Part shown: positions 1-7,691 of the stretch, piece by piece | Numbering within the stretch: the first letter of the stretch is position 1 | How the letters are laid out: the number at the start of each line of letters is the position of its first letter | Assembly (NCBI GenBank): GCA_958295695.1 | Contig: OY282363.1 | Span: 2,608,225-2,672,224, forward strand | Length of the DNA: 64,000 nt | Reading direction: 5' to 3' | Source of the DNA: an uncultured Alphaproteobacteria bacterium | Lineage (GTDB): Bacteria > Pseudomonadota > Alphaproteobacteria > SP197 | Made by a program: the position numbers and the translations under genes | Notes under the pieces: model-generated | The model's input: the letters and a program-made list of their open reading frames with translations, nothing else | The model's database searches: none | Told to the model about the DNA's origin: nothing

Positions 1-283
1 GCTGGCCGTGGCGCTCGACGGCCGAAAGGACATCCACGCGCTGGCCTGCGACACCGACGGCGTCGACGGCCTCGGCGAGGCGGCCGGCGCGGTCGCGACG
101 CCCGACACCCTGGCCCGCGCGAAAGCGCTCGGCCTGGACCCCGCCGACGCGCTGGACCGCCACGACAGCGGCGGCTTCTTCGCCGCCCTCGGCGACGCGG
201 TCGTCACCGGGCCGACGCGCACGAACGTCAACGACTTCCGTGCTATCGTGGTCGCGTCGCCGGACGGCGTGTCCGGACCGTGA
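1..283 (+). CDS. ttuD: Glycerate 2-kinase, C-terminal fragment (MOFRL family)
   Basis: Only the last 94 or so residues are present, because the gene begins before the window. The frame is open from base 2 and the GTG at base 8 is internal. The residues DTDGVDG, an EAAGA stretch, RHDSGGFF and the ending GPTRTNVNDFRAIVV match the MOFRL-domain C-terminus of glycerate 2-kinases (GckA/TtuD), which phosphorylate D-glycerate to 2-phosphoglycerate in the cytosol. The stop lies just before pyruvate kinase on the same strand. That is the ttuD-ttuE order known from tartrate/glycerate loci, so the two probably form one operon feeding pyruvate. The family call is secure; the in vivo substrate is inferred. 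Confidence 0.88.
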   Translation, partial: LAVALDGRKDIHALACDTDGVDGLGEAAGAVATPDTLARAKALGLDPADALDRHDSGGFFAALGDAVVTGPTRTNVNDFRAIVVASPDGVSGP

Positions 284-294
284 AGGTGAGACCC

Positions 295-1698
295 ATGCGC
301 CGGGACCGACAGGCCAAGATCGTCGCCACGCTGGGGCCGGGCGCGTCGTCCAGGAACGCGATCTCCGCGCTGTTTCACGCCGGCGCCGATGTCTTCCGGC
401 TCAACATGAGCCATGGCTCCCGCGAGGACCATCGCGCGCGCTGCGGCGTTCTGCGCGATCTCGAGTCCGCGACGGGGCGGCCCATCGGCGTGCTGGTCGA
501 TCTCCAGGGACCGAAGCTGCGGGTCGGAACCTTCGTCCGGGGCGGCGTCGACCTGGAGCGCGGCCAGGCCCTGCGCCTCGATCTCGATCCCGCGCCCGGC
601 GACGAAACGCGCGTCGGCCTGCCCCATCCCGAGGTGTTCGCCGCGGTCGAGACCGGGAACCGCATCCTGCTCGACGACGGGCGGGTCGCGCTCAGGGTCG
701 AGGGCCGCGGCGACGACTTCGCGCAAACGACGGTCGAGGCGGGCGGCCGCCTCTCCGACAACAAGGGCCTCAACCTGCCGGGCGTCCGGCTCCCCATCGC
801 GGCGCTCACGGAGAAGGACCGAGACGACCTCGCGTTCGCGCTGGAGATCGGCGCGGACTGGATCGCGCTCTCCTTCGTTCAGCGGCCCGGCGACATCGTC
901 GAGGCCCGCGATCTCGCCGGCGGTCGCGCGGCCGTCATGGCGAAGCTGGAGAAGCCCTCGGCCATCGACAGCCTGGCCGGGATCATCGAGTTGGCCGACG
1001 GCGTCATGGTCGCGCGCGGCGACCTCGGCGTGGAGATGAAGCCGGAGGAGGTGCCCGGCCTGCAGAAGCGGATCGTGCGGGCCTGCCGGCAGGCGGGCAA
1101 GCCCGTCGTCGTGGCGACCCAGATGCTGGAATCGATGATCGCCTCGCCGACGCCGACCCGCGCCGAGGCGTCCGACGTGGCGACCGCGGTCCATGACGGC
1201 GCGGACGCCCTGATGCTCTCGGGCGAAACGGCGGTCGGCGAGTATCCGGCCGAGACCGTCGGGATCATGAGCCGGATCGTGCGCGCCGTGGAGAACGACC
1301 CGCTCTACGACACTCTCGCCACCGCGCCCGAGGCGACCGGCGCGGACGCCATCTCGGCCGCGGCGCGGCAGGTGGCGCGAACCGTCAACGCGAGCGCCAT
1401 CGTGGCCTATTCCGTGTCCGGCGCGACCACGCTGCGGGCGTCCCGCGTGCGGCCGGACGCGCCGATCCTGGGCCTGACGCCCAAGACCGAATCGGCGCGC
1501 CGCCTGGCTCTCGCCTGGGGCGTCCATTCGGTCCATACCGAGGACGCCAAGGACTTCGCGGACATGGTGCGCCGCGCCTGCGCCCTCTCGAAGCGGGAGG
1601 GTTTCGCCGCGCCGGGCGACCGCATCGTCATCACCGCCGGCGTTCCCTTCGGCACGCCGGGCGCGACCAACACGCTCAGGATCGCCTGGGTCGATTAG
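295..1698 (+). CDS. pyk: Pyruvate kinase
   Basis: This protein of 467 residues converts phosphoenolpyruvate and ADP to pyruvate and ATP. The barrel begins with KIVATLGPGAS. It keeps NMSHGSREDH, the LSFVQRP strand, the MVARGDLGVEM segment and MLSGETAVGEYPAETV around the active site, and ends with the allosteric-type C-terminal domain. I chose ATG 295 because an AAGGTGAG ribosome site lies 5-12 bases upstream; a GTG at 280 overlapping the kinase stop is possible but has no better site. It follows the glycerate kinase gene with almost no gap, so glycerate-derived 2-phosphoglycerate would flow to pyruvate. Its 3' end overlaps the convergent TPR gene by four bases. Confidence 0.96.
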   Translation: MRRDRQAKIVATLGPGASSRNAISALFHAGADVFRLNMSHGSREDHRARCGVLRDLESATGRPIGVLVDLQGPKLRVGTFVRGGVDLERGQALRLDLDPAPGDETRVGLPHPEVFAAVETGNRILLDDGRVALRVEGRGDDFAQTTVEAGGRLSDNKGLNLPGVRLPIAALTEKDRDDLAFALEIGADWIALSFVQRPGDIVEARDLAGGRAAVMAKLEKPSAIDSLAGIIELADGVMVARGDLGVEMKPEEVPGLQKRIVRACRQAGKPVVVATQMLESMIASPTPTRAEASDVATAVHDGADALMLSGETAVGEYPAETVGIMSRIVRAVENDPLYDTLATAPEATGADAISAAARQVARTVNASAIVAYSVSGATTLRASRVRPDAPILGLTPKTESARRLALAWGVHSVHTEDAKDFADMVRRACALSKREGFAAPGDRIVITAGVPFGTPGATNTLRIAWVD

Positions 1699-2258
1699 AT
1701 CGGTTCGCCCTCGATCTCGCGGCTCAGCTCGTCGGCCCGCTGGCGGATGCCCTCCATGTGCGGGTTCTGCTTGAGCGCCTCGCGGAACCAGAAGAGCGCG
1801 GCCTCGTCGTCGTCGCGCGCGCCGTGGATCAGGCCGAGGCCCGAGAGCGCGCCGAAGTGGCGGGGTTCCAGCTCGATCGTCTTCATGCAGTCGGCGATCG
1901 AGTCGTCGTAGCGCCCGATCATGTAGTAGGCCGTCGCGCGCTTGTTCCAGGCTTCCGCGAACTTCGGAGCGACCTCGATCAGATGCGTGAAGCGGCCGAT
2001 GGCGGCGTCGAGGTCGCCCGCCTGCATGGCCTGGGCGCCGCCATGCATGAGGGCGTTGAGCGCGTCGTCATGGCCATCGAGCCAGATCGCCCAGATATGG
2101 CTCTGGATCAGCCACGCCTCGGCGGGATCGGCCGTCGCGTGAAGCCGCTCGAACAGGTCGTCGAGCCGCGGATCGTCCTGCGCCGCCCGGGGCTCGGGTC
2201 CGGCCACGGCAAGAAACGAACCCGCGACGACGACAAGCAGGATGCGTTCGAGGGTCAT
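1695..2258 (-). CDS. Exported tetratricopeptide repeat protein
   Basis: The product has 187 residues. An N-terminal hydrophobic segment (residues about 5-20, ending near AVAGPEPRAAQ) reads as a signal peptide. The rest is helical with about three TPR motifs: AGDLDAAIGRFTHLIEVAPKF, AEAWNKRATAYYMIGRYDDS and a third ending FREALKQNP. Proteins of this kind act as periplasmic scaffolds, but no specific partner is visible. No good ribosome site precedes ATG 2258. Instead a palindromic repeat hairpin ends a short way upstream, which could limit translation. It lies downstream of the arfA-like gene on the same strand and converges with pyk. Function unknown. Confidence 0.85.
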   Translation of the reverse strand: MTLERILLVVVAGSFLAVAGPEPRAAQDDPRLDDLFERLHATADPAEAWLIQSHIWAIWLDGHDDALNALMHGGAQAMQAGDLDAAIGRFTHLIEVAPKFAEAWNKRATAYYMIGRYDDSIADCMKTIELEPRHFGALSGLGLIHGARDDDEAALFWFREALKQNPHMEGIRQRADELSREIEGEPI

Positions 2259-2269
2259 GGCGCGAGCCT

Positions 2270-2328
2270 ATTGCGTTTCCGTCGAAGACGGAAACGCAAT
2301 GGATTGCTTGTCGCTCGCGGCAAGCGAG
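2270..2328. repeat. Palindromic intergenic repeat, family A, copy 1
   Basis: A 14-bp perfect stem (2270-2283 with 2287-2300, 3-base loop, core TTTCCGTC/GACGGAAA) is followed by a second imperfect palindrome around CGCTCGCGGCAAGCG. The same layout and sequence recur at 27563-27622 and 58090-58147, always in the same orientation and between genes. It looks like a REP-type element. This copy lies directly upstream of the TPR gene start codon. Confidence 0.8.
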
Positions 2329-2340
2329 CCTGTGAGCCCG

Positions 2341-2490
2341 GTCCGAATCGAAAGGGCCGCGGCGTTCCGGGCCGCGGCCCTTCCTGGTGTAGCGCTTCCG
2401 GTTCCGGACCACCCGGAGCCGGAAGCGGGCGTCGGCGAGCGCCCGGGCGGGACCCGACCGCCGCCGCGCGCCCCTGCGTCCGCGCGCCAT
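2341..2490 (-). CDS. arfA: Probable alternative ribosome-rescue factor A (ArfA-like), non-stop gene
   Basis: The start ATG at 2490 has a clear GGGAGAG ribosome site. The peptide is very basic. Its core, ARALADARFRLRVV followed by RNRKRYTRKGRG, lines up with E. coli ArfA (ALLHDPLFRQRV, then NKKGKGSYMRKGKHG). ArfA rescues stalled ribosomes with RF2 when tmRNA is unavailable. No stop codon occurs in frame until about 2068, well inside the next gene, and a perfect 12-bp GC hairpin sits on codons 37-47. Hairpins inside arfA frames, acting as terminators or RNase III sites, are known to give non-stop mRNA and tmRNA control. I therefore end the feature just past the hairpin, near codon 50. The KGKGS stretch is reduced, so homology is probable rather than certain. 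Confidence 0.62.
2344..2382 (-). terminator. Hairpin terminator inside the arfA-like frame
   Basis: On the minus strand AAGGGCCGCGGC (2382-2371) pairs perfectly with GCCGCGGCCCTT (2363-2352) around a 7-base loop, followed by TTTCGATT. The 12-bp GC-rich stem with a short U-rich tail fits intrinsic termination or RNase III cleavage. It lies within codons, not after a stop. Confidence 0.65.
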
Positions 2491-2580
2491 GACGGCTCTC
2501 CCTTTCTGGCGGAGTTCCAAGATGGCGCCGGTTTGCCGGCGTCTCAAGACCTTCCGATGACGAAAGGCCCCGGACCGGCG

Positions 2581-3867
2581 CTACGGCGGGTCTCGCAGCG
2601 CCTCGGGCTTCGGGCCGCCGGTGGCCCAGTCGAGAAGCTGCGCGGGATGGACCACGGGCTTGTCGAGGCCGCCCGCGATCTGGACCATGCAGCCGACATT
2701 GCCCGCCGCCACCGCGTCCGCCCCGGTCGCTTCGATGTTCTCGCACTTGCGCGCCAGCAGCCGCGCGGCCATCGCGGGCTGGAGTATGTTGTAGGTTCCG
2801 GCCGAACCGCAGCAGATGTGACCCTCGGGAATCTCCCGCACCGTGAAGCCGGCGCGGCGCAGCAACGCGGCGGGCTCGCCGACGATCCCCTGGCCGTGCT
2901 GGAGGGAGCAGGCGGCGTGATAGGCGACGGTCGGCGCGCCGGCGGGCGCCGCGCAGCCGCCCATGAGCCCGTCGACGACCTCGGCGATGTCGCGCGCCTT
3001 GCCGGAGACCTCGGCGGAGGTCCCGGCCCAACCGGGATCGTCCTTGAAGAGAAAGCCGTACTCCTTGAGTTGCGTGCCGCAGCCCGATGCGTTGGCGACG
3101 ACGGCGTCGAACGGTCCCGCGGCCTTCCAGGCCGCCAGATTGGCGCGCGCCGCGGTCAGCGCCTTCTCGCGCTCGCCCATGTGCAGCGCCAGCGCGCCGC
3201 AGCAACCGCTCCCCCCGGCCACGACGACCTCGCAGCCCAACCGCGTGAGCAAGCGGATGGTGGCTTCGTTGACCTCCGGCGCGAGCGCCTGCTGCGCGCA
3301 GCCGTTGAGCAGCGCGACCCGCATGCGGCGCTCGCCCCGGGCCTCGTGGACCGCGGGCGCGTCAGCCCAGGAAGGGGACGGGAGCCGTCGCGGCGCCATG
3401 CCCGCGAGAGGGGCCAGCCGGGCCGGCAGGAGCGGTCCGAACGGCCGGGCCAGCAAGGCGCAGACCAAGGCGAGACGAAAGAGGCGCGGGCGGGGAACCG
3501 TCAGCGCGACGAGGCGCCGGACGAGCCTCTCCATCGGCGGCCGGGGGCGCGTCTCGTGGATGTGCGCGCGGGCGTGGTCGACCAGATGCATGTAGTTCAC
3601 GCCCGAGGGGCATGCGGTCATGCAGGAGAGGCACGACAGGCACCGGTCCACGTGGCGCGCCGTCGTGGCGTCGGCGCCTCGGTCCTGTTCCAGCATGTCC
3701 TTGATCATGGAGATCCGGCCGCGCGGACTGTCGCGTTCGTCGCCGGTCAGCAGATAGGTCGGGCAGGTCGCGAGACAAAAGCCGCAGTGGACACACGCCC
3801 TCAGGATGCGTTCCGCCTCCCGGATCTGCGGATCGGCCAGCCTGGCGAGATCGAAGCGCGTTTCCAT
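2581..3867 (-). CDS. glcF: Glycolate oxidase iron-sulfur subunit
   Basis: The product of 428 residues is the Fe-S subunit of the GlcDEF complex, which oxidises glycolate to glyoxylate and passes electrons to the respiratory chain. Two ferredoxin-type clusters lie at the N-terminus (CVHCGFCLATCP, Cys 25-35, and CLSCLSCMTACP). They are followed by two CCG domains (GCCGALALHMGE and CCGSAGTYN). Start ATG 3867 follows the glcE stop by two bases, so translation is probably coupled. It is the last gene of the glcD-glcE-glcF unit. The frame extends upstream to 4092, but that extension overlaps glcE and has no homology. Confidence 0.95.
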   Translation of the reverse strand: METRFDLARLADPQIREAERILRACVHCGFCLATCPTYLLTGDERDSPRGRISMIKDMLEQDRGADATTARHVDRCLSCLSCMTACPSGVNYMHLVDHARAHIHETRPRPPMERLVRRLVALTVPRPRLFRLALVCALLARPFGPLLPARLAPLAGMAPRRLPSPSWADAPAVHEARGERRMRVALLNGCAQQALAPEVNEATIRLLTRLGCEVVVAGGSGCCGALALHMGEREKALTAARANLAAWKAAGPFDAVVANASGCGTQLKEYGFLFKDDPGWAGTSAEVSGKARDIAEVVDGLMGGCAAPAGAPTVAYHAACSLQHGQGIVGEPAALLRRAGFTVREIPEGHICCGSAGTYNILQPAMAARLLARKCENIEATGADAVAAGNVGCMVQIAGGLDKPVVHPAQLLDWATGGPKPEALRDPP

Positions 3868-3869
3868 GG

Positions 3870-5087
3870 TCAGGCCCCGCGGGCCATGCGGCCCGGGTTG
3901 AGGATGCCCGCGGGATCGAACCCGTCCCCTATGCGCCGTCCGAGGGCGGCGCGGCCCGCGGGCTGGGGATGGAAGACCGGCACGGCCTCCTTCAGGGCTC
4001 CGGGCGCGCGGACCAGCGTGGCGTGGCCGCCGTGGGCGTCGGCCTGCGCCCGGACGGCCGCCGAGACCGCCCGCGTCGCGGGCGCGCCGCACCAGACGAG
4101 ACCGCCTCCCCAGTCGAGATAGCCTTCGACGCCGTGCTCCGCGAGCCCGTCGAGGACGGCGCCGCCGGAGGCCGGCGGAATGTGCAGCCGCCAGACCGCG
4201 TCGGCGTCTCCGATCGGCCCGGCGACGTCGCGGATCTCCCGCCAGAACCGTCCGGAGTTATGGCCGTGCAACTCCTCGACCGCGCCATGCGCCGACAGCA
4301 GGCCCCGCAGGGCCTCGGTGCGCGCCGCGACCGAGACCGGGGGGCCCTCCACCCGCACCGCGGTGGCGGACGCGCCGGCGCCGCCGACGTAGGCGACCGA
4401 CGAGCGCGCGGCGGCGGCTTCGGGAACGTGGGCCGCCGCCGTCGCCTCGTGCGGGCTGGCGAGCGCGGCGCCCATGGCGTCGCACGCCTCCCCGGGGGAA
4501 AGGCCGGCGACGAGGACCGTGCGCGTCTTCTCGGCCGCGGGCAGGACCTTCACGGAGACCCGGGTCAACACGCCCAGCGTGCCCCAGGAGCCGCACATCA
4601 GCTTCGTGAGGTCGTAGCCCGACACGTTCTTGACGACCCGGCCGCCGGACTTGATGAGTTCGCCCCGGCCCGTCGCCACCTCCACGCCCAGGGCGTGGTC
4701 GCGGGCCGCGCCGGCCCGCACGCGCCGGGGTCCCGACAGGTTGCAGGCGAGGATTCCTCCCAGGGTCGCCCTCCCCGCGGCTTCGCCGAGGAGAGGGCCG
4801 AGGTCGGGCGGCTCGAACGCGAGGCGCTGGCCGGACTGGCGCAGCAGCGCCTCGATCTCGGCGATGGGCGTCGCCGCGCGGGCGGTCAGCACCAGCTCCG
4901 CCGGCTCGTGGTCGACGACGCCGGAAAGGCCCGAGAGATCGAGGCGGTAGCCGGCCTCGACCGCGTGGCCGAAGGCGCGCTTCGTGCCGGCTCCGACGAT
5001 CTCGACGGGCGCTTTCCCGGCGGCGGCCCAAGCCAGAAACTCGCGCACCGCGGCGGCGTCGCCGGGACGGACCGTTTGCGCCGTCAC
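3870..5087 (-). CDS. glcE: Glycolate oxidase FAD-binding subunit
   Basis: About 405 residues belong to the FAD_binding_4 family: PVEIVGAGTKRAFG, LGGILACNLSGPRRVRAG and KNVSGYDLTKLMCGSWGTLG are typical GlcE segments, and the end FDPAGILNPGRM is the usual C-terminus. GlcE is the second flavin subunit of glycolate oxidase. The open frame runs back into glcD without a stop. No ATG is available, so GTG 5087, five bases after the glcD stop, is the likeliest start. It sits between glcD and glcF with minimal gaps. The exact start is the only real uncertainty. Confidence 0.92.
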   Translation of the reverse strand: MTAQTVRPGDAAAVREFLAWAAAGKAPVEIVGAGTKRAFGHAVEAGYRLDLSGLSGVVDHEPAELVLTARAATPIAEIEALLRQSGQRLAFEPPDLGPLLGEAAGRATLGGILACNLSGPRRVRAGAARDHALGVEVATGRGELIKSGGRVVKNVSGYDLTKLMCGSWGTLGVLTRVSVKVLPAAEKTRTVLVAGLSPGEACDAMGAALASPHEATAAAHVPEAAAARSSVAYVGGAGASATAVRVEGPPVSVAARTEALRGLLSAHGAVEELHGHNSGRFWREIRDVAGPIGDADAVWRLHIPPASGGAVLDGLAEHGVEGYLDWGGGLVWCGAPATRAVSAAVRAQADAHGGHATLVRAPGALKEAVPVFHPQPAGRAALGRRIGDGFDPAGILNPGRMARGA

Positions 5088-5092
5088 GGCGG

Positions 5093-6586
5093 TCAGAACC
5101 GGGGCAGGTCGGGGAACGGCAGGTCGCCCTTGTGGACGTGCATGTGGCCCAGTTCGGCGCAGCGGTGGAGAACGGGGAAGACCTTGCCGGGGTTGAGGAG
5201 CCCGTCCGGATCGAAGGCGCACTTCACGCGCTGCTGCTGCTTGAGGTCGGCCGCGGTGAACATCGTCCCCATCAGGTCGCGCTTCTCGACGCCGATGCCG
5301 TGCTCGCCGCTCAGCACGCCGCCGACCTCGACGCAGAGCGTCAGGATGTCCGCGGCCAGCGCCTCGGCCTTCTCGAGGTCGCCGTCGCGCGCAGCGTCGT
5401 ACATGATGAGCGGGTGAAGGTTGCCGTCGCCGGCGTGGAAGACGTTGACCACGCCCAAGCCGTGTTTTTCGGAGAGCGCGTCCAGGCGCGTCAGCACCTC
5501 GGACAGGCGGCCTCGGGGGATCGTGCCGTCGATGCAGTAGTAGTCGGGCGAGATCTTGCCGACCGCGGGGAAGGCCGACTTGCGGCCCAGCCAGAAGCGT
5601 TGGCGCTCGTCCTCGCTCCGCGCCCGACGCACGGTCGTGGCGCGGCAGGCGCGGGCGATCGCCTCGACGCGCTCCGAAAGCTCCGCGACCTCGGCCTCGG
5701 GCCCGTCGAGCTCGCAGATCAACAGCGCCTCCACGTCGAGCGGATAGCCGGCCTTGCTGTAGTCCTCGGTGGCGCGTACCGCGGACCTGTCCATCATCTC
5801 GAGCCCGGCGGGTATGACGCCGTCGGCGATGATCCGCGCCACGCAGTCGCCGGCCGAGGCGAGATCGGCGAACCCGAGCAGCAGCGCGCCCACCGAATCC
5901 GGTTTCGGCAGGATGCGCACCGTGACCTCGGTGATCACGCCCAGCAGCCCCTCCGATCCGGTCAGGACGCCGAGAAGGTCGTAGCCGTCGGGATCCATGT
6001 GCTTGCCGCCGACGCGGACCGCGTCGCCGTTCATGAGCACGACCTCGAGGCCCAGCAGGTTGTTGGTGGTGACGCCATACTTCAGGCAGTGCACGCCGCC
6101 CGAGTTCTCGGCCACGTTGCCGCCGATCGAGCAGGCGATCTGGCTGGAGGGATCGGGCGCGTAATAGAAACCCGCAGCCGACACCGCCTGGGAGACGGCG
6201 AGGTTCGTCACGCCGGGCTGAACCGTGACGCAGCGGTTGGGGTAGTCGATCTCGAGAATACGGTTGAACTTGCCCAAGCCCAGCAGGATGCCGTCCACGA
6301 GCGGCAGGGCGCCGCCGGAGAGGCCGGTGCCGGAGCCGCGCGGCACCACCTTCACCCCGTGCTCCAGGCAGAGCTTCAGCACCTCGGAAACCTCCCCGAC
6401 GGTTTCCGGCAGCACGACGGCGAGCGGCAAGGCGCGGTAGGCCGAGAGCGCGTCGCACTCGTAGGTCTTGAGGCCGACCGGATCGGCGATCAGGTTGTCG
6501 GCGGGAACGATCGCGGCCAAGGCGCCGAGAAACGAATCGCGGTTTTCCAGAACCCGATCGTCCGGCTTCGGCATCGCGAGGGTCAT
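5093..6586 (-). CDS. glcD: Glycolate oxidase catalytic flavoprotein subunit
   Basis: This 497-residue FAD-linked oxidase has the phosphate-binding PRGSGTGLSGGALP stretch, CSIGGNVAENSGGVHCLKYG, and the C-terminal GEHGIGVEKRDLM motif with a closing FDPDGLLNPGK. It catalyses glycolate to glyoxylate as part of GlcDEF, associated with the inner membrane. It leads a three-gene unit with glcE and glcF. ATG 6586 gives MTLAMPKPDD; an internal ATG at 6574 is equally possible since neither has a clear ribosome site. D-lactate dehydrogenase is the main alternative within the family, but linkage to glcE and glcF supports glycolate. Confidence 0.95.
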   Translation of the reverse strand: MTLAMPKPDDRVLENRDSFLGALAAIVPADNLIADPVGLKTYECDALSAYRALPLAVVLPETVGEVSEVLKLCLEHGVKVVPRGSGTGLSGGALPLVDGILLGLGKFNRILEIDYPNRCVTVQPGVTNLAVSQAVSAAGFYYAPDPSSQIACSIGGNVAENSGGVHCLKYGVTTNNLLGLEVVLMNGDAVRVGGKHMDPDGYDLLGVLTGSEGLLGVITEVTVRILPKPDSVGALLLGFADLASAGDCVARIIADGVIPAGLEMMDRSAVRATEDYSKAGYPLDVEALLICELDGPEAEVAELSERVEAIARACRATTVRRARSEDERQRFWLGRKSAFPAVGKISPDYYCIDGTIPRGRLSEVLTRLDALSEKHGLGVVNVFHAGDGNLHPLIMYDAARDGDLEKAEALAADILTLCVEVGGVLSGEHGIGVEKRDLMGTMFTAADLKQQQRVKCAFDPDGLLNPGKVFPVLHRCAELGHMHVHKGDLPFPDLPRF

Positions 6587-6702
6587 CGGCGCGGGTTTCC
6601 CGTCATGACGGGACCAGCTTCGGCGCGGGAGGCGGAAACGTCAACGCCGGGCGCGTAGGCCGGCGCGGCGGACGGACCGGCACCCGAGACGGCGGCGGCG
6701 GA

Positions 6703-6828
6703 TCAACCCTGGCGCGCCTTGAAACGGGCCTTCTCCTTGTTGATCACGTAGACGCGGCCCTTGCGGCGCACCGTGCGGCACTTCATGTGGCGCTTCTTCA
6801 TCGAGCGCAGCGAATTCACGATCTTCAT
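6703..6828 (-). CDS. rpmJ: 50S ribosomal protein L36, type B (zinc-free)
   Basis: The 41-residue product reads [17 protein letters not shown], then [13 protein letters not shown], and ends RFKARQG. This is the longer L36 form common in Alphaproteobacteria. It lacks the CxxC...CxxxH zinc ligands of the 37-residue form (a single Cys is left), so it is the zinc-independent paralogue type. L36 binds 23S rRNA in the large subunit. It stands alone between glcD and a GreB-like gene on the same strand. No second L36 gene is visible here. Confidence 0.95.
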   Translation of the reverse strand: MKIVNSLRSMKKRHMKCRTVRRKGRVYVINKEKARFKARQG

Positions 6829-6881
6829 CGTCCGACCCTCGGAGGCCGGGACCCGTCGCCCGATCCCGGAAGGCGCGGACC

Positions 6882-7415
6882 CTACCGATCCGGCTCGTCC
6901 GCGTCAACGGCCGGTCGGGGATAGGAAATCGCGGCGATCTCGAGCTCCAGGTCGCCGGCCGGGCGGCGCCACGTGACGACATCGCCGACGCCGGCCCCGT
7001 TCAACGCGCGCGCCAACGGGCTGATCCAACTGACGAGGCCCTTGGCGATGTCGGCCTCGTCCTCCCCGACGATCCGCCAGACGCGGTCCCGGCCGTTCTC
7101 GTCGCGCACCGCGACGCGCGCGCCGAAGGCCACCTCATGCCGGGGCTGTTTCGCCATGCCGACCACGACCGCATGGCCGATCCGGCCCTCTATGTAGCGC
7201 AGGTCGCGCCCGACGCGCGCGAGCCTGCCCGAGTCCAGTATGGTCCCGGTATGCGGTTCGAGCTCCTCGCGCTCCTTTCTCAGCGCCGCGCGCCGCGCCT
7301 CCAGCGCCGCCATGCCCTCGGGCGTGACGTAGTTGGGAATGGGCTGCTGCGGCAGTTCGGGAAGCGTGTCGACGACCTCGTCGCCATCGGGCTCCCGCAC
7401 GAACGCGCGGCTCAT
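6882..7415 (-). CDS. greB: GreA/GreB-family transcription elongation factor
   Basis: The protein has 177 residues from the internal ATG at 7415 ([14 protein letters not shown]). An N-terminal coiled coil ([17 protein letters not shown] onward) would enter the RNA polymerase secondary channel. The C-terminal FKBP-like domain has [31 protein letters not shown] and the [14 protein letters not shown] stretch typical of GreB. It restarts backtracked polymerase by stimulating transcript cleavage. The open frame extends further upstream but that part lacks family features. GreB rather than GreA is suggested by the extra N-terminal segment; the distinction is not certain. Confidence 0.85.
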   Translation of the reverse strand: MSRAFVREPDGDEVVDTLPELPQQPIPNYVTPEGMAALEARRAALRKEREELEPHTGTILDSGRLARVGRDLRYIEGRIGHAVVVGMAKQPRHEVAFGARVAVRDENGRDRVWRIVGEDEADIAKGLVSWISPLARALNGAGVGDVVTWRRPAGDLELEIAAISYPRPAVDADEPDR

Positions 7416-7548
7416 GGGCGTGTCTCCATACGGCAAGCGGGGCCGCCAGCCGCGCACTATGGCGGCAACGCCGCGGCGCGCCAAGCGCGCCCCGATCCGA
7501 GGCCCGCGCCACGGCGGGGTGGCGGTCGCGCCGGGAGCGGGGATGTCC

Positions 7549-7688
7549 CTCGATCCTTCGATACGCGCCCCCGCGGGGCGCGCCTCGGGGATGAGAGAGG
7601 TTGGGCGGGGAACGGGAAACCCTCATCCCGAGGTGACGCGCCAGCGCCGTATCGAGAGCCTGTCCCGAGCTTGCCGAAGGGGACGGAC
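7549..7688. repeat. Palindromic intergenic repeat, family B, copy 1
   Basis: The outer arms CTTCGATACGC (from about 7556) and GCCGTATCGAGAG (about 7646) and the inner arms CTCGGGGATGAG and CTCATCCCGAG form a long nested palindrome, trailed by CCGAGCTTGCCGAAGGGGAC. The arrangement recurs at 32266, 33207 and 37616. Such elements are common between genes in Alphaproteobacteria. The remaining intergenic bases, 7416-7548, hold nothing recognisable. Confidence 0.8.
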
Positions 7689-7691
7689 ACG

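Noticed and set aside
3870-6458. One 862-codon minus frame suggesting a fused glycolate oxidase
   Set aside because: Only the last 405 residues are GlcE. The first part overlaps glcD in another frame and has no homology, so it is an open run before the true GTG start.
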